Assembly: GCA_002722455.1 (NCBI GenBank)
Contig: PBMB01000021.1
Span: forward strand, 62,001 to 126,000
DNA: 64,000 nt
Origin: Chloroflexota bacterium
GTDB taxonomy: Bacteria; Chloroflexota; Dehalococcoidia; Lucifugimonadales; GCA-2722455
Direction: 5' to 3'
Shown here: positions 51,395 to 60,134 of the stretch, in pieces
How positions within the stretch are numbered: the stretch's first letter is position 1
Layout of the letters: every line of letters begins with the position of its first letter
Program-made: the position numbers and the translations under genes
Notes under the pieces: model-generated
What the model was told of the DNA's origin: nothing
The model's input: only the letters and a program-made list of their open reading frames with translations
Databases searched by the model: none

Positions 51395-53293
51395 ATGACT
51401 TCAAAAGTTACTCAAAACATTCTTAACAGGTTGTACAAGCAGTACCCTGAAAAGAATATTACAAAAATTTACAATGCATACATAAAAAACGTAGAAATAT
51501 TAAATAATCAGAAATTTTACTTTTCTGACTTTTTCCTGCAAACAGATAAAACGATTTATGATTTTGAACTTGAGATGTATCAAATATTAAAAGTTCATTT
51601 CGTAAATAAAGTAACAAAAAGAATTTTTAAAAGAACAACATTGGATTTAATTTCACCAGAGGTGTTCTCATTATTATTAGATTTCTATGATAAATGGAAG
51701 GAAGATTCTTTTATTATATTCAAAAATAATTTTAAAAGACAAGAATCAATTAAAACAAAGGCTGATTTAAAACTGACTTTGTATGAATTGTTAAAAAACG
51801 ATCACATCTATTATAATATAGAAATGATTAGGAATGATATAAAAGAACATAATAGAAATTCAAATGATAATTTAGAATTAGTTAAAGTCTCCGACACTCT
51901 TTTTTACATAAAGATTTCAGTTTTGGCATTAGAATTACTTCAAAAATATTCTTCCCCAAAATATTGTATAAAAGAAGGTTATAAAAATATTTTTGAGAAT
52001 GTTCCTTTTACATTATCACCATATTTATGTTTTGATTTTAACCCCAATAAAACTGATTTTAAATCATTTATTATGATTTCAGACATGGATTATTTAGAGT
52101 TTTATGATTACAATAATGAATTAACAGAAATTGAAATTGAAAACTATGAGGCAGAAAAAATACAAACTAGTACCCCAGAAGTATTCAATTATATCGAACA
52201 AATATTTGAAAATAAAATAAATAAAGAAAACATTTTTTCAAAAATGAAACATGAAGATTATTCTAAATCACAAAATAGAGAAACAAATGTTTCAACTCTT
52301 AGTTATAATTTAGTTGTGAAATATCTTCTTGATCAAAATGGAAAAAATCAAGAAAATGTAAAAATGTTATTAAAAAACATAAATACAAAACAAACAACAG
52401 CTCATTACTTATTTAAGTTCTTTAAAAACAATATTAAAGAAGAAAGAACACAAACGAAAATAGATAATGGTTTAACTGAGCTTTTAAATTTAGCATTAGA
52501 AGGTTATTCTGAAAGAAAAAAATATTCTTTACTTGAAGATTTAAATGAAGTTTCAAAAACAGGATTTTTTGAGTGTTCTAATGAAGAAATAAAAAACCTT
52601 AGAAGTTTAGAAGAAATAAAACAACATAAAAAAGCAAAGCAAGAATTTACCGAAAGAGATTTTGTTTGTCATTCTTCTAGTTTGGAACTTCTTTATGATA
52701 AAATATTATTTGAAGCATTTTCCACAAAAGAAAAAGAATTTATGAAAGAATCTAAACAAGTTAGATATTTAATGAAAAATCTTTTGAAACTTAATTTATC
52801 AACATTACATTTAAAAGAAATGTCTGAATATATAATAAAAACGTTTTCTTATGACGTTAAGGAAGTATATTTTGAATATTATTTAAATAAATATGATATA
52901 ACTTATTCAGAAGATAGACAAAAAATTAGACATGCTTGGTCTTTTCTAAGAAAAAATGATCCATTGTCATTGAAAAAAATGAAAATAAAGCTTTCTTCAA
53001 AAACAGAAAGATTGAAACAAAATGAATTATTGTTAGGTATGATATCAAAAAGCTATGGATTTAATCCAAAATATAAAGAAATTAACGATAATCATAAAGT
53101 CGATTTCGAATCAATGAAAGAAGTAGAAACAGAAAAAAAAGAAGCGAAGATTGAATCTGATAAACAAAAAATAAAAGTGTTAAAAGAAGCTAAGGCAAAA
53201 CTAGAAACTAAAAACATAGATATGTCTCAATTAAAAGATTTCAATGAAGACGTAATGAAAAAAATCATAAATGAAGTAATTTCAAGCAAGTAG
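51395..53293 (+). CDS. set F protein with degenerate WC signature
   Basis: ATG 51395 has AAGGATA upstream; an earlier in-frame TTG at 51338 has no supporting site. The N-terminal block KIYNAY...NQKFYFSDFF matches KIYQNH...NKNIIFEDYF of the 22471 protein. At the signature position the sequence reads SSPKYCIKEG (about 186-195) instead of LG-x-x-MWC, followed by the usual CFDFNPN strand. It has 632 residues with a long charged C-terminal coil (EVETEKKEAKIESDKQ). It is the only member on the plus strand. Confidence 0.75.
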   Translation: MTSKVTQNILNRLYKQYPEKNITKIYNAYIKNVEILNNQKFYFSDFFLQTDKTIYDFELEMYQILKVHFVNKVTKRIFKRTTLDLISPEVFSLLLDFYDKWKEDSFIIFKNNFKRQESIKTKADLKLTLYELLKNDHIYYNIEMIRNDIKEHNRNSNDNLELVKVSDTLFYIKISVLALELLQKYSSPKYCIKEGYKNIFENVPFTLSPYLCFDFNPNKTDFKSFIMISDMDYLEFYDYNNELTEIEIENYEAEKIQTSTPEVFNYIEQIFENKINKENIFSKMKHEDYSKSQNRETNVSTLSYNLVVKYLLDQNGKNQENVKMLLKNINTKQTTAHYLFKFFKNNIKEERTQTKIDNGLTELLNLALEGYSERKKYSLLEDLNEVSKTGFFECSNEEIKNLRSLEEIKQHKKAKQEFTERDFVCHSSSLELLYDKILFEAFSTKEKEFMKESKQVRYLMKNLLKLNLSTLHLKEMSEYIIKTFSYDVKEVYFEYYLNKYDITYSEDRQKIRHAWSFLRKNDPLSLKKMKIKLSSKTERLKQNELLLGMISKSYGFNPKYKEINDNHKVDFESMKEVETEKKEAKIESDKQKIKVLKEAKAKLETKNIDMSQLKDFNEDVMKKIINEVISSK

Positions 53294-53327
53294 AACTTGC
53301 TTGATTTTTTTATAAAAAACAGACTAT

Positions 53328-53795
53328 TTAAAGACCTTTTCCTTTATAAATAAGATTATTTTTAATTTTGTAATTAGTTGCAGATTCAACAAGGTTAAAA
53401 ATAGAACATAGCGTTTCCTCATTAAAAGGATATGTAGAAAAAACAAAGCTTTCCAATTCATTAAAATAAAATTTTTTTGTGTTTTTTATAACAAGGTTTA
53501 TAACTTTAAGCTCGTCTTCTGTTAATTCATTTTCTATAATTTCGTCATAAAAATAATGATTAACTTTACTTCCATATCTATTAATATCTGTTTGTCTTGG
53601 AATATCGTATAATACTTTTTCTAAATTATATGCTTTTAATCCAAATCGATATCCCCAATTAATGTTTGTAATTTTAATATCACGCCACAAACAAGAATAC
53701 CAATCAATTAAATACAACAACCTAATAACTTTAAGTTCTGATACTTTGCCTGATTCTTTTGAAAGCAAATGAATTATAGATCTCATTTTATTCAT
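53328..53795 (-). CDS. Panacea (DUF4065)-like protein, possible antitoxin
   Basis: The 155-residue protein follows the Panacea pattern. MNKMRSIIHLLSK is followed by SELKVIRLLYLIDWYSC (L-x-K-L-x-Y-x-x-D), KITNINWGYRFG at the 'GPV' position, and a C-terminal ELTEDELKVINLVI helix. Panacea domains occur in bacterial and phage antitoxins (for example GepA/SocA type) paired with diverse toxins. No obvious toxin lies beside it. AAAAGG lies seven bases before the chosen ATG; a TTG 63 bases upstream is less likely. Confidence 0.6.
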   Translation of the reverse strand: MNKMRSIIHLLSKESGKVSELKVIRLLYLIDWYSCLWRDIKITNINWGYRFGLKAYNLEKVLYDIPRQTDINRYGSKVNHYFYDEIIENELTEDELKVINLVIKNTKKFYFNELESFVFSTYPFNEETLCSIFNLVESATNYKIKNNLIYKGKGL

Positions 53796-53911
53796 AAGAA
53801 AACCTTTTATTGAAATTTCGAATATGTTTATTTTATCATCTGGAGCAATATTCTTCAAGGAAAATAATCTTAAGAAAGAAGAAAAATAGACTATGCAAAA
53901 AGCCTTAAAAA

Positions 53912-53920
53912 TGCTATAAT
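53912..53920 (+). promoter_or_regulatory. extended -10 promoter of the 53952 gene
   Basis: TG-C-TATAAT, 32 bases before the start codon. Confidence 0.65.
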
Positions 53921-53951
53921 TAGGAAGTAACGTAAAAAATAAGGTAAAAAA

Positions 53952-54929
53952 ATGCGTGTAGATTTACATAATGGCAACGATATATTTTCTGGTGATTTCG
54001 TAATACCTGAGTTTGGTATACTTTGTAATATTATAGAAAAAGGTTTTCTAGATAAATATGGAAGTGAAGAAAAAGTAAAAGAAGAGTTTTTGAGATTACA
54101 CAGACTTTATTTTCCTTTTCTTATAGATGAATCAAAAACAAATAATTATCGAGAAGTTGCTCATAACTTTCTATTTAGATTGCAACATCATATGTCTCAT
54201 GTTTTTTATACGACTGCTTCTGTCATTGCAAACGAGTATGGTTCTAATTTCCCTAAAGTTTTAGTTTATTTAATCAATAATATGAATTTTGATAGAGAAG
54301 AAAGACCATTAAGTGCAGTAATGAGATTTGATAATGAATCCTCAAGATATTTTTTAAAAGAATTAAATATAGCTTTCATGAAAGGTTTTATTGACGGCAA
54401 AGAGAAACCATCATTAGCAGAAACATTGAATCATGTTTTGGGCGGTGAATTAAAAAAAGAGAAATCAAAACTATTAGATTTTTGTGAAAAAATGATTCCA
54501 AAATTAGATTCAAAAGAAGAAATTGAAATATTTATAGAAGATTCAGATCTTTATTTAGATTATAAATATTATATTTCTAGATTTGGAAATCTACCTTATA
54601 AAAAAATAGTCAAATCAAAAGAGTTTATGGATTATATAGAAGACTGTGACGATGAAGATGTTGGTCGTAGTTTAAATACCATATTAGATGAATTCTTGGA
54701 ATCTGAAGAATTTAAAGCTTCTGAATATACTTTTGATGTTCAAAACGAGTTTTGTAATTTAATAAGAAATGATCCTGAAAAGTTCAAAAAGCATGTTGTG
54801 GATTTAAACAGAATGAAAAACACACGATATGTAACATTTGAAAATAAAGAGATTGACCTTTTTATGTTAATAAATAAAGAATTGACAGATGAAGAAAGTA
54901 GAAGATTGATTTATAGAAAAAATTATTAA
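53952..54929 (+). CDS. set D protein 1, unrecognised
   Basis: A 325-residue acidic, helical protein with a His-rich patch (FRLQHHMSHVFYT near 80-92). The block YKKIVKSKEFMDYIEDCDDEDV, then LNTILDEFLESEEF (about 215-260), matches YRKILISPEFVNFVNNINEEDM and DSIIDDFLREDFE of the 58777 protein. That defines set D. It has no membrane segment or enzyme motif. It has its own promoter and a bidirectional terminator. Confidence 0.75.
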   Translation: MRVDLHNGNDIFSGDFVIPEFGILCNIIEKGFLDKYGSEEKVKEEFLRLHRLYFPFLIDESKTNNYREVAHNFLFRLQHHMSHVFYTTASVIANEYGSNFPKVLVYLINNMNFDREERPLSAVMRFDNESSRYFLKELNIAFMKGFIDGKEKPSLAETLNHVLGGELKKEKSKLLDFCEKMIPKLDSKEEIEIFIEDSDLYLDYKYYISRFGNLPYKKIVKSKEFMDYIEDCDDEDVGRSLNTILDEFLESEEFKASEYTFDVQNEFCNLIRNDPEKFKKHVVDLNRMKNTRYVTFENKEIDLFMLINKELTDEESRRLIYRKNY

Positions 54930-54934
54930 ACAGA

Positions 54935-54960
54935 AAAAAGAGTCTTAAAGACTCTTTTTA
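54935..54960. terminator. bidirectional terminator between 53952 and 54945
   Basis: AAAAAGAGTCT (54935-54945) pairs with AGACTCTTTTT (54949-54959). Confidence 0.85.
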
Positions 54961-57038
54961 TTTTTAATTTTAACTTCTGTTTTAAGCTCTAGTAAACTAA
55001 TAAATTCTTTTGCAAAATCATATTCGTCTTTGTCTTTAATTAAAGCTTTCTTTATTTTAGGAGACAAAATATTATTGATGAATGAAACGCTTTCTTTGAT
55101 ATCGTCGGTCATAATACCCATATTTTCTAAGTATCTATTATTAACGTCTGAAAAGATATTAAAAACAACTTGCTTGGATAAAAGATATTCAACACTGCTA
55201 TTTTCAATGTGTTTATTAAAAGCATTAAGTATTTCTTTTGCTTTACCATTTTTTTCTGAAAATCTGACTACTCTTGAATACTCTTCCATATCAATCATTA
55301 ATCCAGTTTTATTTTCAATAGAATAATCAATCATGTTTTTAATATTTTCAGTTTGACGTTTGTTATATTGCGCACCATATTTAGTACTTGCTTCAATAGT
55401 TTTAGTAGACAATAATTTAAATGTTTGTGGAAACTTGCTTGTTTCAACTAAACGTTCTAATAATTCAGGTCTTTGACTATAATCAAATACTTTTGTAAAT
55501 TCATCTTGATTTTGAATACTCTTCAAAAAGAACTCACCATATTCTTCATTAAGGTAATCATAACCCCAAAGCATACCTTTTGACTCGTAGTTGTGACTAT
55601 ATAATGCCATTTGAGTGCAAATATCATTTAAACCATCTGCCAATAATGAAACTTTATCTGTGTAATCAATTTCAAAGATATTATCAATTTCTTCAAGAAC
55701 CTCTTTACTTTTATACTCATTAAATGCAGAAAACATATAAGAACACATTATAGTTTTATAAAACTCCAAGTCTTCCATAGAAAAATCATCTTTCATTTCT
55801 TTATATTTGCTTTTAATCATTTTTAAAGTTGAGTCTTTTAGTTCTGGCTCACTTAAACAATAAACTAAAGTTTCTACGTCTGGTTCTCCATATAAAGGTT
55901 CTTCAAGTTTTAATTGAAAAAGAGTATAAACAAAACTGTCTTTTTCTTTTTTATCAAATTTATCAAGCGAAGATAAATATTTGGTTAATCCTTGATCAAC
56001 AATTTTATTATAAAATAAAGAAACCTTTTTATTTGAATTAAGAACATAGTCAAAATGTTCGTCAGCTAATTCATGAACGTCTTTCTCATATCCTTCTAAA
56101 TAAGCAAAATCTCTTAGGTTTCTTCTGTTCTCCATTATATTTTCTTTAATAATAGTGTTAAATACACCACTTGCATTGTCCATATCAATATCTCGACCAA
56201 ACAAATCTAAAATATCATCGAAAGATTTTTCATTAATTTGTCCATATTTATTAACATATTTAGTTTTTTCAATTTTGTAATCTTCTTTATCATAAGCTTC
56301 AAGAATATGTCCTTTTGCCGAAGTTAATAAAGCAAGTTTAGATTCAACGTCAGATTCAGGTTTGTTGAAATCCAGTATTAAGTTTAATTCATTAAAGTTT
56401 GTTGTGTAGTGATTAAAGTAAGTTGTTTCTCTTGTTACACACCATAAACTTGAACCTAATTCTCTCATGGAATTAAAATCTGAAACTTTTAAGAAAAGTG
56501 AATTATCTTTTTCTTCTATTACACTAACATTAAGATCTTTTATCTTGTCTTTATAATAGGCAAGATTCCAATCACTCAATAATTCTTTTTCAAGTGCGAT
56601 GTTTAAATCCTCAGAACTATGAAAAGAAGCAATCTTCTTTGTAACCTTATTTGATATTTCTTTTTTAGTAATATTCTTTTCAGATAAAGCTAAGAAAATC
56701 TTTTCTGTTTTATCATTGATAAGTTTTTTGTATTTTCCAGAAACAACAGCTCTAAGCAGAGACTTTGCTTTTTGTTTTCTTATTGTGTTCTCTACTTTAT
56801 CATTAATCATTTCGAAGGTATCAAAATGTGATTTGATTTTTTCTGGTATTAAAGCTTCTATATTTACATCTTCATTTTGAAGAAGATTTTTATGTTCGTT
56901 CTTTTTTTTAAACAAGTTATCGATTAAACCATAATCAATACCATTTTCCAAACAAGAGAGAAAAAACTGCCTCTCTTTGTTATTCTCAAAAAATTTGCAA
57001 ATTTTTCTTTTTTGTTTTTCTAGTTTTATATTTTCCAT
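54945..57038 (-). CDS. set F protein with WC signature
   Basis: A 697-residue member. The signature ELGSSLWCVTRE lies at 193-204, after the usual KIASFHSSEDLN...DWNLAYYKDKI block and before NLILDFNKPE...ALLTSAKGHILEAYD. The N-terminus is more diverged than in 13891 and 22471 and lacks the F-x-D-F/Y-F block. The rest is helical and charged. No membrane segment, signal or catalytic motif. The ribosome site is weak. Function unknown. Confidence 0.78.
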   Translation of the reverse strand: MENIKLEKQKRKICKFFENNKERQFFLSCLENGIDYGLIDNLFKKKNEHKNLLQNEDVNIEALIPEKIKSHFDTFEMINDKVENTIRKQKAKSLLRAVVSGKYKKLINDKTEKIFLALSEKNITKKEISNKVTKKIASFHSSEDLNIALEKELLSDWNLAYYKDKIKDLNVSVIEEKDNSLFLKVSDFNSMRELGSSLWCVTRETTYFNHYTTNFNELNLILDFNKPESDVESKLALLTSAKGHILEAYDKEDYKIEKTKYVNKYGQINEKSFDDILDLFGRDIDMDNASGVFNTIIKENIMENRRNLRDFAYLEGYEKDVHELADEHFDYVLNSNKKVSLFYNKIVDQGLTKYLSSLDKFDKKEKDSFVYTLFQLKLEEPLYGEPDVETLVYCLSEPELKDSTLKMIKSKYKEMKDDFSMEDLEFYKTIMCSYMFSAFNEYKSKEVLEEIDNIFEIDYTDKVSLLADGLNDICTQMALYSHNYESKGMLWGYDYLNEEYGEFFLKSIQNQDEFTKVFDYSQRPELLERLVETSKFPQTFKLLSTKTIEASTKYGAQYNKRQTENIKNMIDYSIENKTGLMIDMEEYSRVVRFSEKNGKAKEILNAFNKHIENSSVEYLLSKQVVFNIFSDVNNRYLENMGIMTDDIKESVSFINNILSPKIKKALIKDKDEYDFAKEFISLLELKTEVKIKNKKSL

Positions 57039-57332
57039 AAAATAAAGTTCTCTCTTTTTATATCATTATAGCATATTTATGGGTTTGGAAAAGAAAATAA
57101 AAATATTAAAATGCTATTATTAGGCGTTTTAAGAAAAAAAAATATATAAATTTAAGATTTATTTTATTTTTTTTTAATTTTTTTTTGTAATATTTTTTTT
57201 CATATAAAAAAGTTAATAAAACAATGTTTTTTTAAGATATATGGCTTTTTTTTCGATTTTAAAAATATATAAAACAAACCATAAAAACAACAAAAAACAA
57301 AACAAGTGATTGCTTTTTAGCCATTGCAGCTA
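57039..57332. other. AT-rich intergenic region upstream of the porin-like gene
   Basis: About 290 bases with long A and T runs and no reading frame, repeat or RNA that I can recognise. It separates divergent genes and must hold the promoter of the 57038 gene. The extreme A/T content may bend the DNA or bind H-NS-like proteins; that is inference. Confidence 0.5.
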
Positions 57333-57361
57333 TTGACGTTTCGGTAAAAAAATAGAATAAT
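57333..57361 (+). promoter_or_regulatory. promoter of the porin-like gene
   Basis: TTGACG (57333-57338), 17 bases, AATAAT (57356-57361). The leader would be about 53 bases. Confidence 0.6.
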
Positions 57362-57420
57362 TGTCGTTATTGCAAACAAGCAAACAAATAATTAATAAAA
57401 ATATAAGGATGGATATCATT

Positions 57421-58365
57421 ATGAAAAAAACAGTTCTAGCAATCGCAATGGGTGGTCTTATGGCTTCTAATGTTGCAAATGCAGCAGAGATTGAAGTAAG
57501 AGACGCTTATCTAGGCGCAGAAATTGGTGGTAACTTTTTACTAGGTGAAGAAGATTTACAAACAGACGGCACATTTGCTTCTGACAATATGTTCAAAGTT
57601 GGTGCTGAAATTGGTACAAAAATGACAAAAGACATAGATGTTTTTGTTGCAACAGAAGCTAGATTGGGAATGGAAGGTATCGATGGAGATTGGACAGAAG
57701 GTAAGTATGACGGTGATACAACTGATCTGTATAAATTTACTATTGGTGCTGATACAGTAGCAGGTCGTACAGAATTTGGTATTCTTGAAGGTGAAGCTGA
57801 TAACATGGACGATTTTGCAGATCTATCTATGGAGCACGGTTTAGATGCACATTTCGGTGCAGCAATTAATGGTGAAAACACTTTACAACACATTTATAAA
57901 AATGATATGCTTCAAGCTTCAGCAAGCTATGATTTCGATACAGAATCGTATTTCTTAGGTGCTACTGCTAAAGTTCTACCAAATCTAGAACTAGGTGCTG
58001 GTTATGTTGACGGTGGTGAACATGTTGATGAAAACAAAACAGATCGTTCTTACACATTAGGTGCAGTATATTCACTACAAAAACTGGACTTAGCAGCTAA
58101 ATATGCGTCATTTGAACATGTTGACGGTCATGAAGTAACTGGCTATGCTTTATCTACTGCATACAAACTAAACGATAAGTTAAAATTAGCAGCTTCTTAC
58201 AACAAAGAAGACTACGATTTAGTAGGTGTCTCTGATCTTGACGACGATTGGTTCACAGTAGGTGCTTCTTATCAAGTTCATAAAAACATTGAATTAGTAA
58301 CAGACTACAAATTCGCTTCTGAAGAAGACGACAAACTGTTCGTAAGAGCAAACGTAAACTTTTAA
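57421..58365 (+). CDS. porin-like outer-membrane beta-barrel protein
   Basis: A signal peptide (MKKTVLAIAMGGLMASNVANA, cleaved before AEIEV) leads into about 290 residues of alternating amphipathic strands (LYKFTIGADTVAGRTEFGIL; YFLGATAKVLPNLELGAGYV; FTVGASYQVHKNIELVTDYKF) that end in VRANVNF. A terminal Phe after alternating residues is the BamA recognition signal of outer-membrane proteins. The mature protein is acidic, as in marine and Vibrio-type porins. ATG 57421 has AAGGATGG upstream. The substrate is unknown. Codon choice is less extreme than in the neighbours, fitting high expression. Confidence 0.85.
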   Translation: MKKTVLAIAMGGLMASNVANAAEIEVRDAYLGAEIGGNFLLGEEDLQTDGTFASDNMFKVGAEIGTKMTKDIDVFVATEARLGMEGIDGDWTEGKYDGDTTDLYKFTIGADTVAGRTEFGILEGEADNMDDFADLSMEHGLDAHFGAAINGENTLQHIYKNDMLQASASYDFDTESYFLGATAKVLPNLELGAGYVDGGEHVDENKTDRSYTLGAVYSLQKLDLAAKYASFEHVDGHEVTGYALSTAYKLNDKLKLAASYNKEDYDLVGVSDLDDDWFTVGASYQVHKNIELVTDYKFASEEDDKLFVRANVNF

Positions 58366-58391
58366 TTGATTTTTTAAAAGTATAAAAACAA

Positions 58392-58420
58392 AAAACCCAG
58401 ACAATGTCTGGGTTTTATTT
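58392..58420 (+). terminator. terminator after the porin-like gene
   Basis: AAAACCCAGAC (58392-58402), AAT loop, GTCTGGGTTTT (58406-58416). Confidence 0.9.
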
Positions 58421-58591
58421 TGTATTAGCAAAATTCACATTTTCCTATGTTAAAAATATTTTTGTTTTCATAAATATAAAATAAAAAAAATATATATAGA
58501 ATTTATTTATAAAAAAATTATTAATTTTTTTTGAAATAAATAATAGACAAATTGTATCTAATATATAAACAAAAGAAACAATAGAGGTGAA

Positions 58592-58624
58592 ATGACAAAA
58601 ATATATATAGGTGAAGTAAAATGA
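58592..58624 (+). CDS. 10-codon leader peptide overlapping the next start
   Basis: AGAGGTGA lies just ahead of ATG 58592. The frame reads MTKIYIGEVK and stops at TGA 58622-58624. That stop overlaps the next ATG as ATGA. Both have a ribosome site and both begin MTK. It may couple or tune translation of the next gene, or the next gene's start region may have been duplicated. Confidence 0.4.
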   Translation: MTKIYIGEVK

Positions 58625-58755
58625 CTAAAACAAAAATAACAATAAATAATAGCAAAGCCCTTTTTAAAAAAGTGGGAAGATTATCATTATATGAAGCCCT
58701 AATGTCAAAAAAAGAGAAAATGAAAAAAATTAAGGGTAAACTATTAGGAAAGTAA
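58621..58755 (+). CDS. 44-residue basic small protein
   Basis: AGGTGAAG precedes ATG 58621. The protein is very basic (KKEKMKKIKGKLLGK at the end), with a short central helix (GRLSLYEALMSKK). It is followed at once by a strong terminator whose stem includes the last codons. Probably a real small gene. A nucleic-acid or ribosome contact is possible from charge alone. Confidence 0.6.
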   Translation: MTKTKITINNSKALFKKVGRLSLYEALMSKKEKMKKIKGKLLGK

Positions 58756-58775
58756 AATTACTTTCCTTTTTTTTT
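58746..58775. terminator. terminator between 58621 and the convergent set D gene
   Basis: AGGAAAGTAA (58746-58755), AA, TTACTTTCCT (58758-58767), nine T. Confidence 0.85.
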
Positions 58776-58776
58776 A

Positions 58777-59577
58777 TTATTGTTTATAATTTCTAATCAT
58801 TTCTTTTGTTATGATATTTTCTGTTTTCTTATTATTTGCATAATTATATAAATAATTAAAACATTCAAAATCTTCTCTTAAAAAATCGTCAATAATGGAA
58901 TCAGCACTTTTTTCATCATTATACATGTCCATATCTTCTTCATTAATATTATTTACAAAATTAACAAATTCAGGAGAAATTAAAATTTTTCTATAATCAA
59001 AATCATCATCTTCTTTTTGCAAAAGAGGGATATCTCTATAAAAGCCTTCTGCAATTAGAAATAAAACAAGGTTATCTTTCTTTTCTAATTTATCATAATC
59101 TTCAAAAAGATCTTTCATTTTGTTTGCTTTATCATCTTCAATTAAAGTTCCTTTCTCAAAACCTTTTTTTAATTGAGAGATAACAAAATCAACAGAATTT
59201 TTATCAATCATAAAAAAACCATTAGCAACATCACTAAATAATTCTTCTGAGTCTTTTATTTTTTCGTAGTATATAAAAAGAAAATGAGTTAAATAATAAT
59301 CAATTGATTTTTTATATTCTAAAACAGCATGATTGAAGTCCTCTACACCTAAACATTCAATGTGGGTTCTAAATAAATCTTCAAAATTATTGTGTTCAGT
59401 TTTAAACTTTTCATTCAATACGTTAATCGCTTTGTTTCTACCACCATATTTAGCAATAGATAATTCTTCATAATTTTTAGAAAGTTGATCGTTGTAATTA
59501 ATAATTATATCATTATTGGAACAATGTTTAATTATTTTTTCATCTAATGAGTAAAGAGAAAATTGGAATCTATACAT
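58777..59577 (-). CDS. set D protein 2, unrecognised
   Basis: A 266-residue acidic helical protein. The C-terminal third carries the set D block (YRKILISPEFVNFVNNINEEDM and IIDDFLREDF) shared with the 53952 protein. A segment FYRDIPLL has a faint match in the 7915 protein. AAAAGGA precedes the ATG. It is monocistronic. No known domain. Confidence 0.73.
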   Translation of the reverse strand: MYRFQFSLYSLDEKIIKHCSNNDIIINYNDQLSKNYEELSIAKYGGRNKAINVLNEKFKTEHNNFEDLFRTHIECLGVEDFNHAVLEYKKSIDYYLTHFLFIYYEKIKDSEELFSDVANGFFMIDKNSVDFVISQLKKGFEKGTLIEDDKANKMKDLFEDYDKLEKKDNLVLFLIAEGFYRDIPLLQKEDDDFDYRKILISPEFVNFVNNINEEDMDMYNDEKSADSIIDDFLREDFECFNYLYNYANNKKTENIITKEMIRNYKQ

Positions 59578-59696
59578 AATATATCCTTTTAAATTTGGTA
59601 TATTTTATCATTCATGAAAATGAACTTCAACTGAAATAATTGAAAATCTTAAAAAAATATAATAATATATAAATAACTACAAAAAGGGGTATAAAT

Positions 59697-60104
59697 ATGA
59701 AAGAGTTGATAATAGGGATATTTTGTTTGCCTGTCTATGAAGCTTTTGTTGCTTTAAGGGTTAAGTTTTTAAAAATAGATCCAGCATTGATAGCAAATTT
59801 TATAGAAGCAAGAGGAATTAGAGATCCATTATATCAAAAACTTTTCTTTTATGGTTACACAGTGTCTTTACCAGTTTTCTCATGTTCAATGATAACGTTA
59901 TTTTTAATACATTTTTTAATGAAAAAATTAGGCTATGATCCGTTCACAATGGCATTATGTTTTCTTGTGTTTTCAATGTTGACTTCATTATATGCTTATT
60001 TTAAAGCTCCGTTTGAGCAAGACGTAATAATTGCAATTATTATAGCTTTTGTCCTCTCGACATTTTCATTTTCGTTGAAAGCAAAAAAATTTTCACTAGA
60101 TTAA
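59697..60104 (+). CDS. 135-residue membrane protein
   Basis: AAAAGGGG lies nine bases before the ATG. The first 18 residues are hydrophobic. Helices near 52-72, 80-98 and 108-125 give three or four membrane passes. No signature recognised. It is transcribed alone between convergent neighbours. Confidence 0.72.
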   Translation: MKELIIGIFCLPVYEAFVALRVKFLKIDPALIANFIEARGIRDPLYQKLFFYGYTVSLPVFSCSMITLFLIHFLMKKLGYDPFTMALCFLVFSMLTSLYAYFKAPFEQDVIIAIIIAFVLSTFSFSLKAKKFSLD

Positions 60105-60105
60105 A

Positions 60106-60131
60106 AAAAAGCTCCTTGAAGGAGCTTTTTT
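60106..60131. terminator. terminator between convergent genes 59697 and 60135
   Basis: AAAAAGCTCC (60106-60115) pairs with GGAGCTTTTT (60121-60130). Confidence 0.85.
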
Positions 60132-60134
60132 ATT

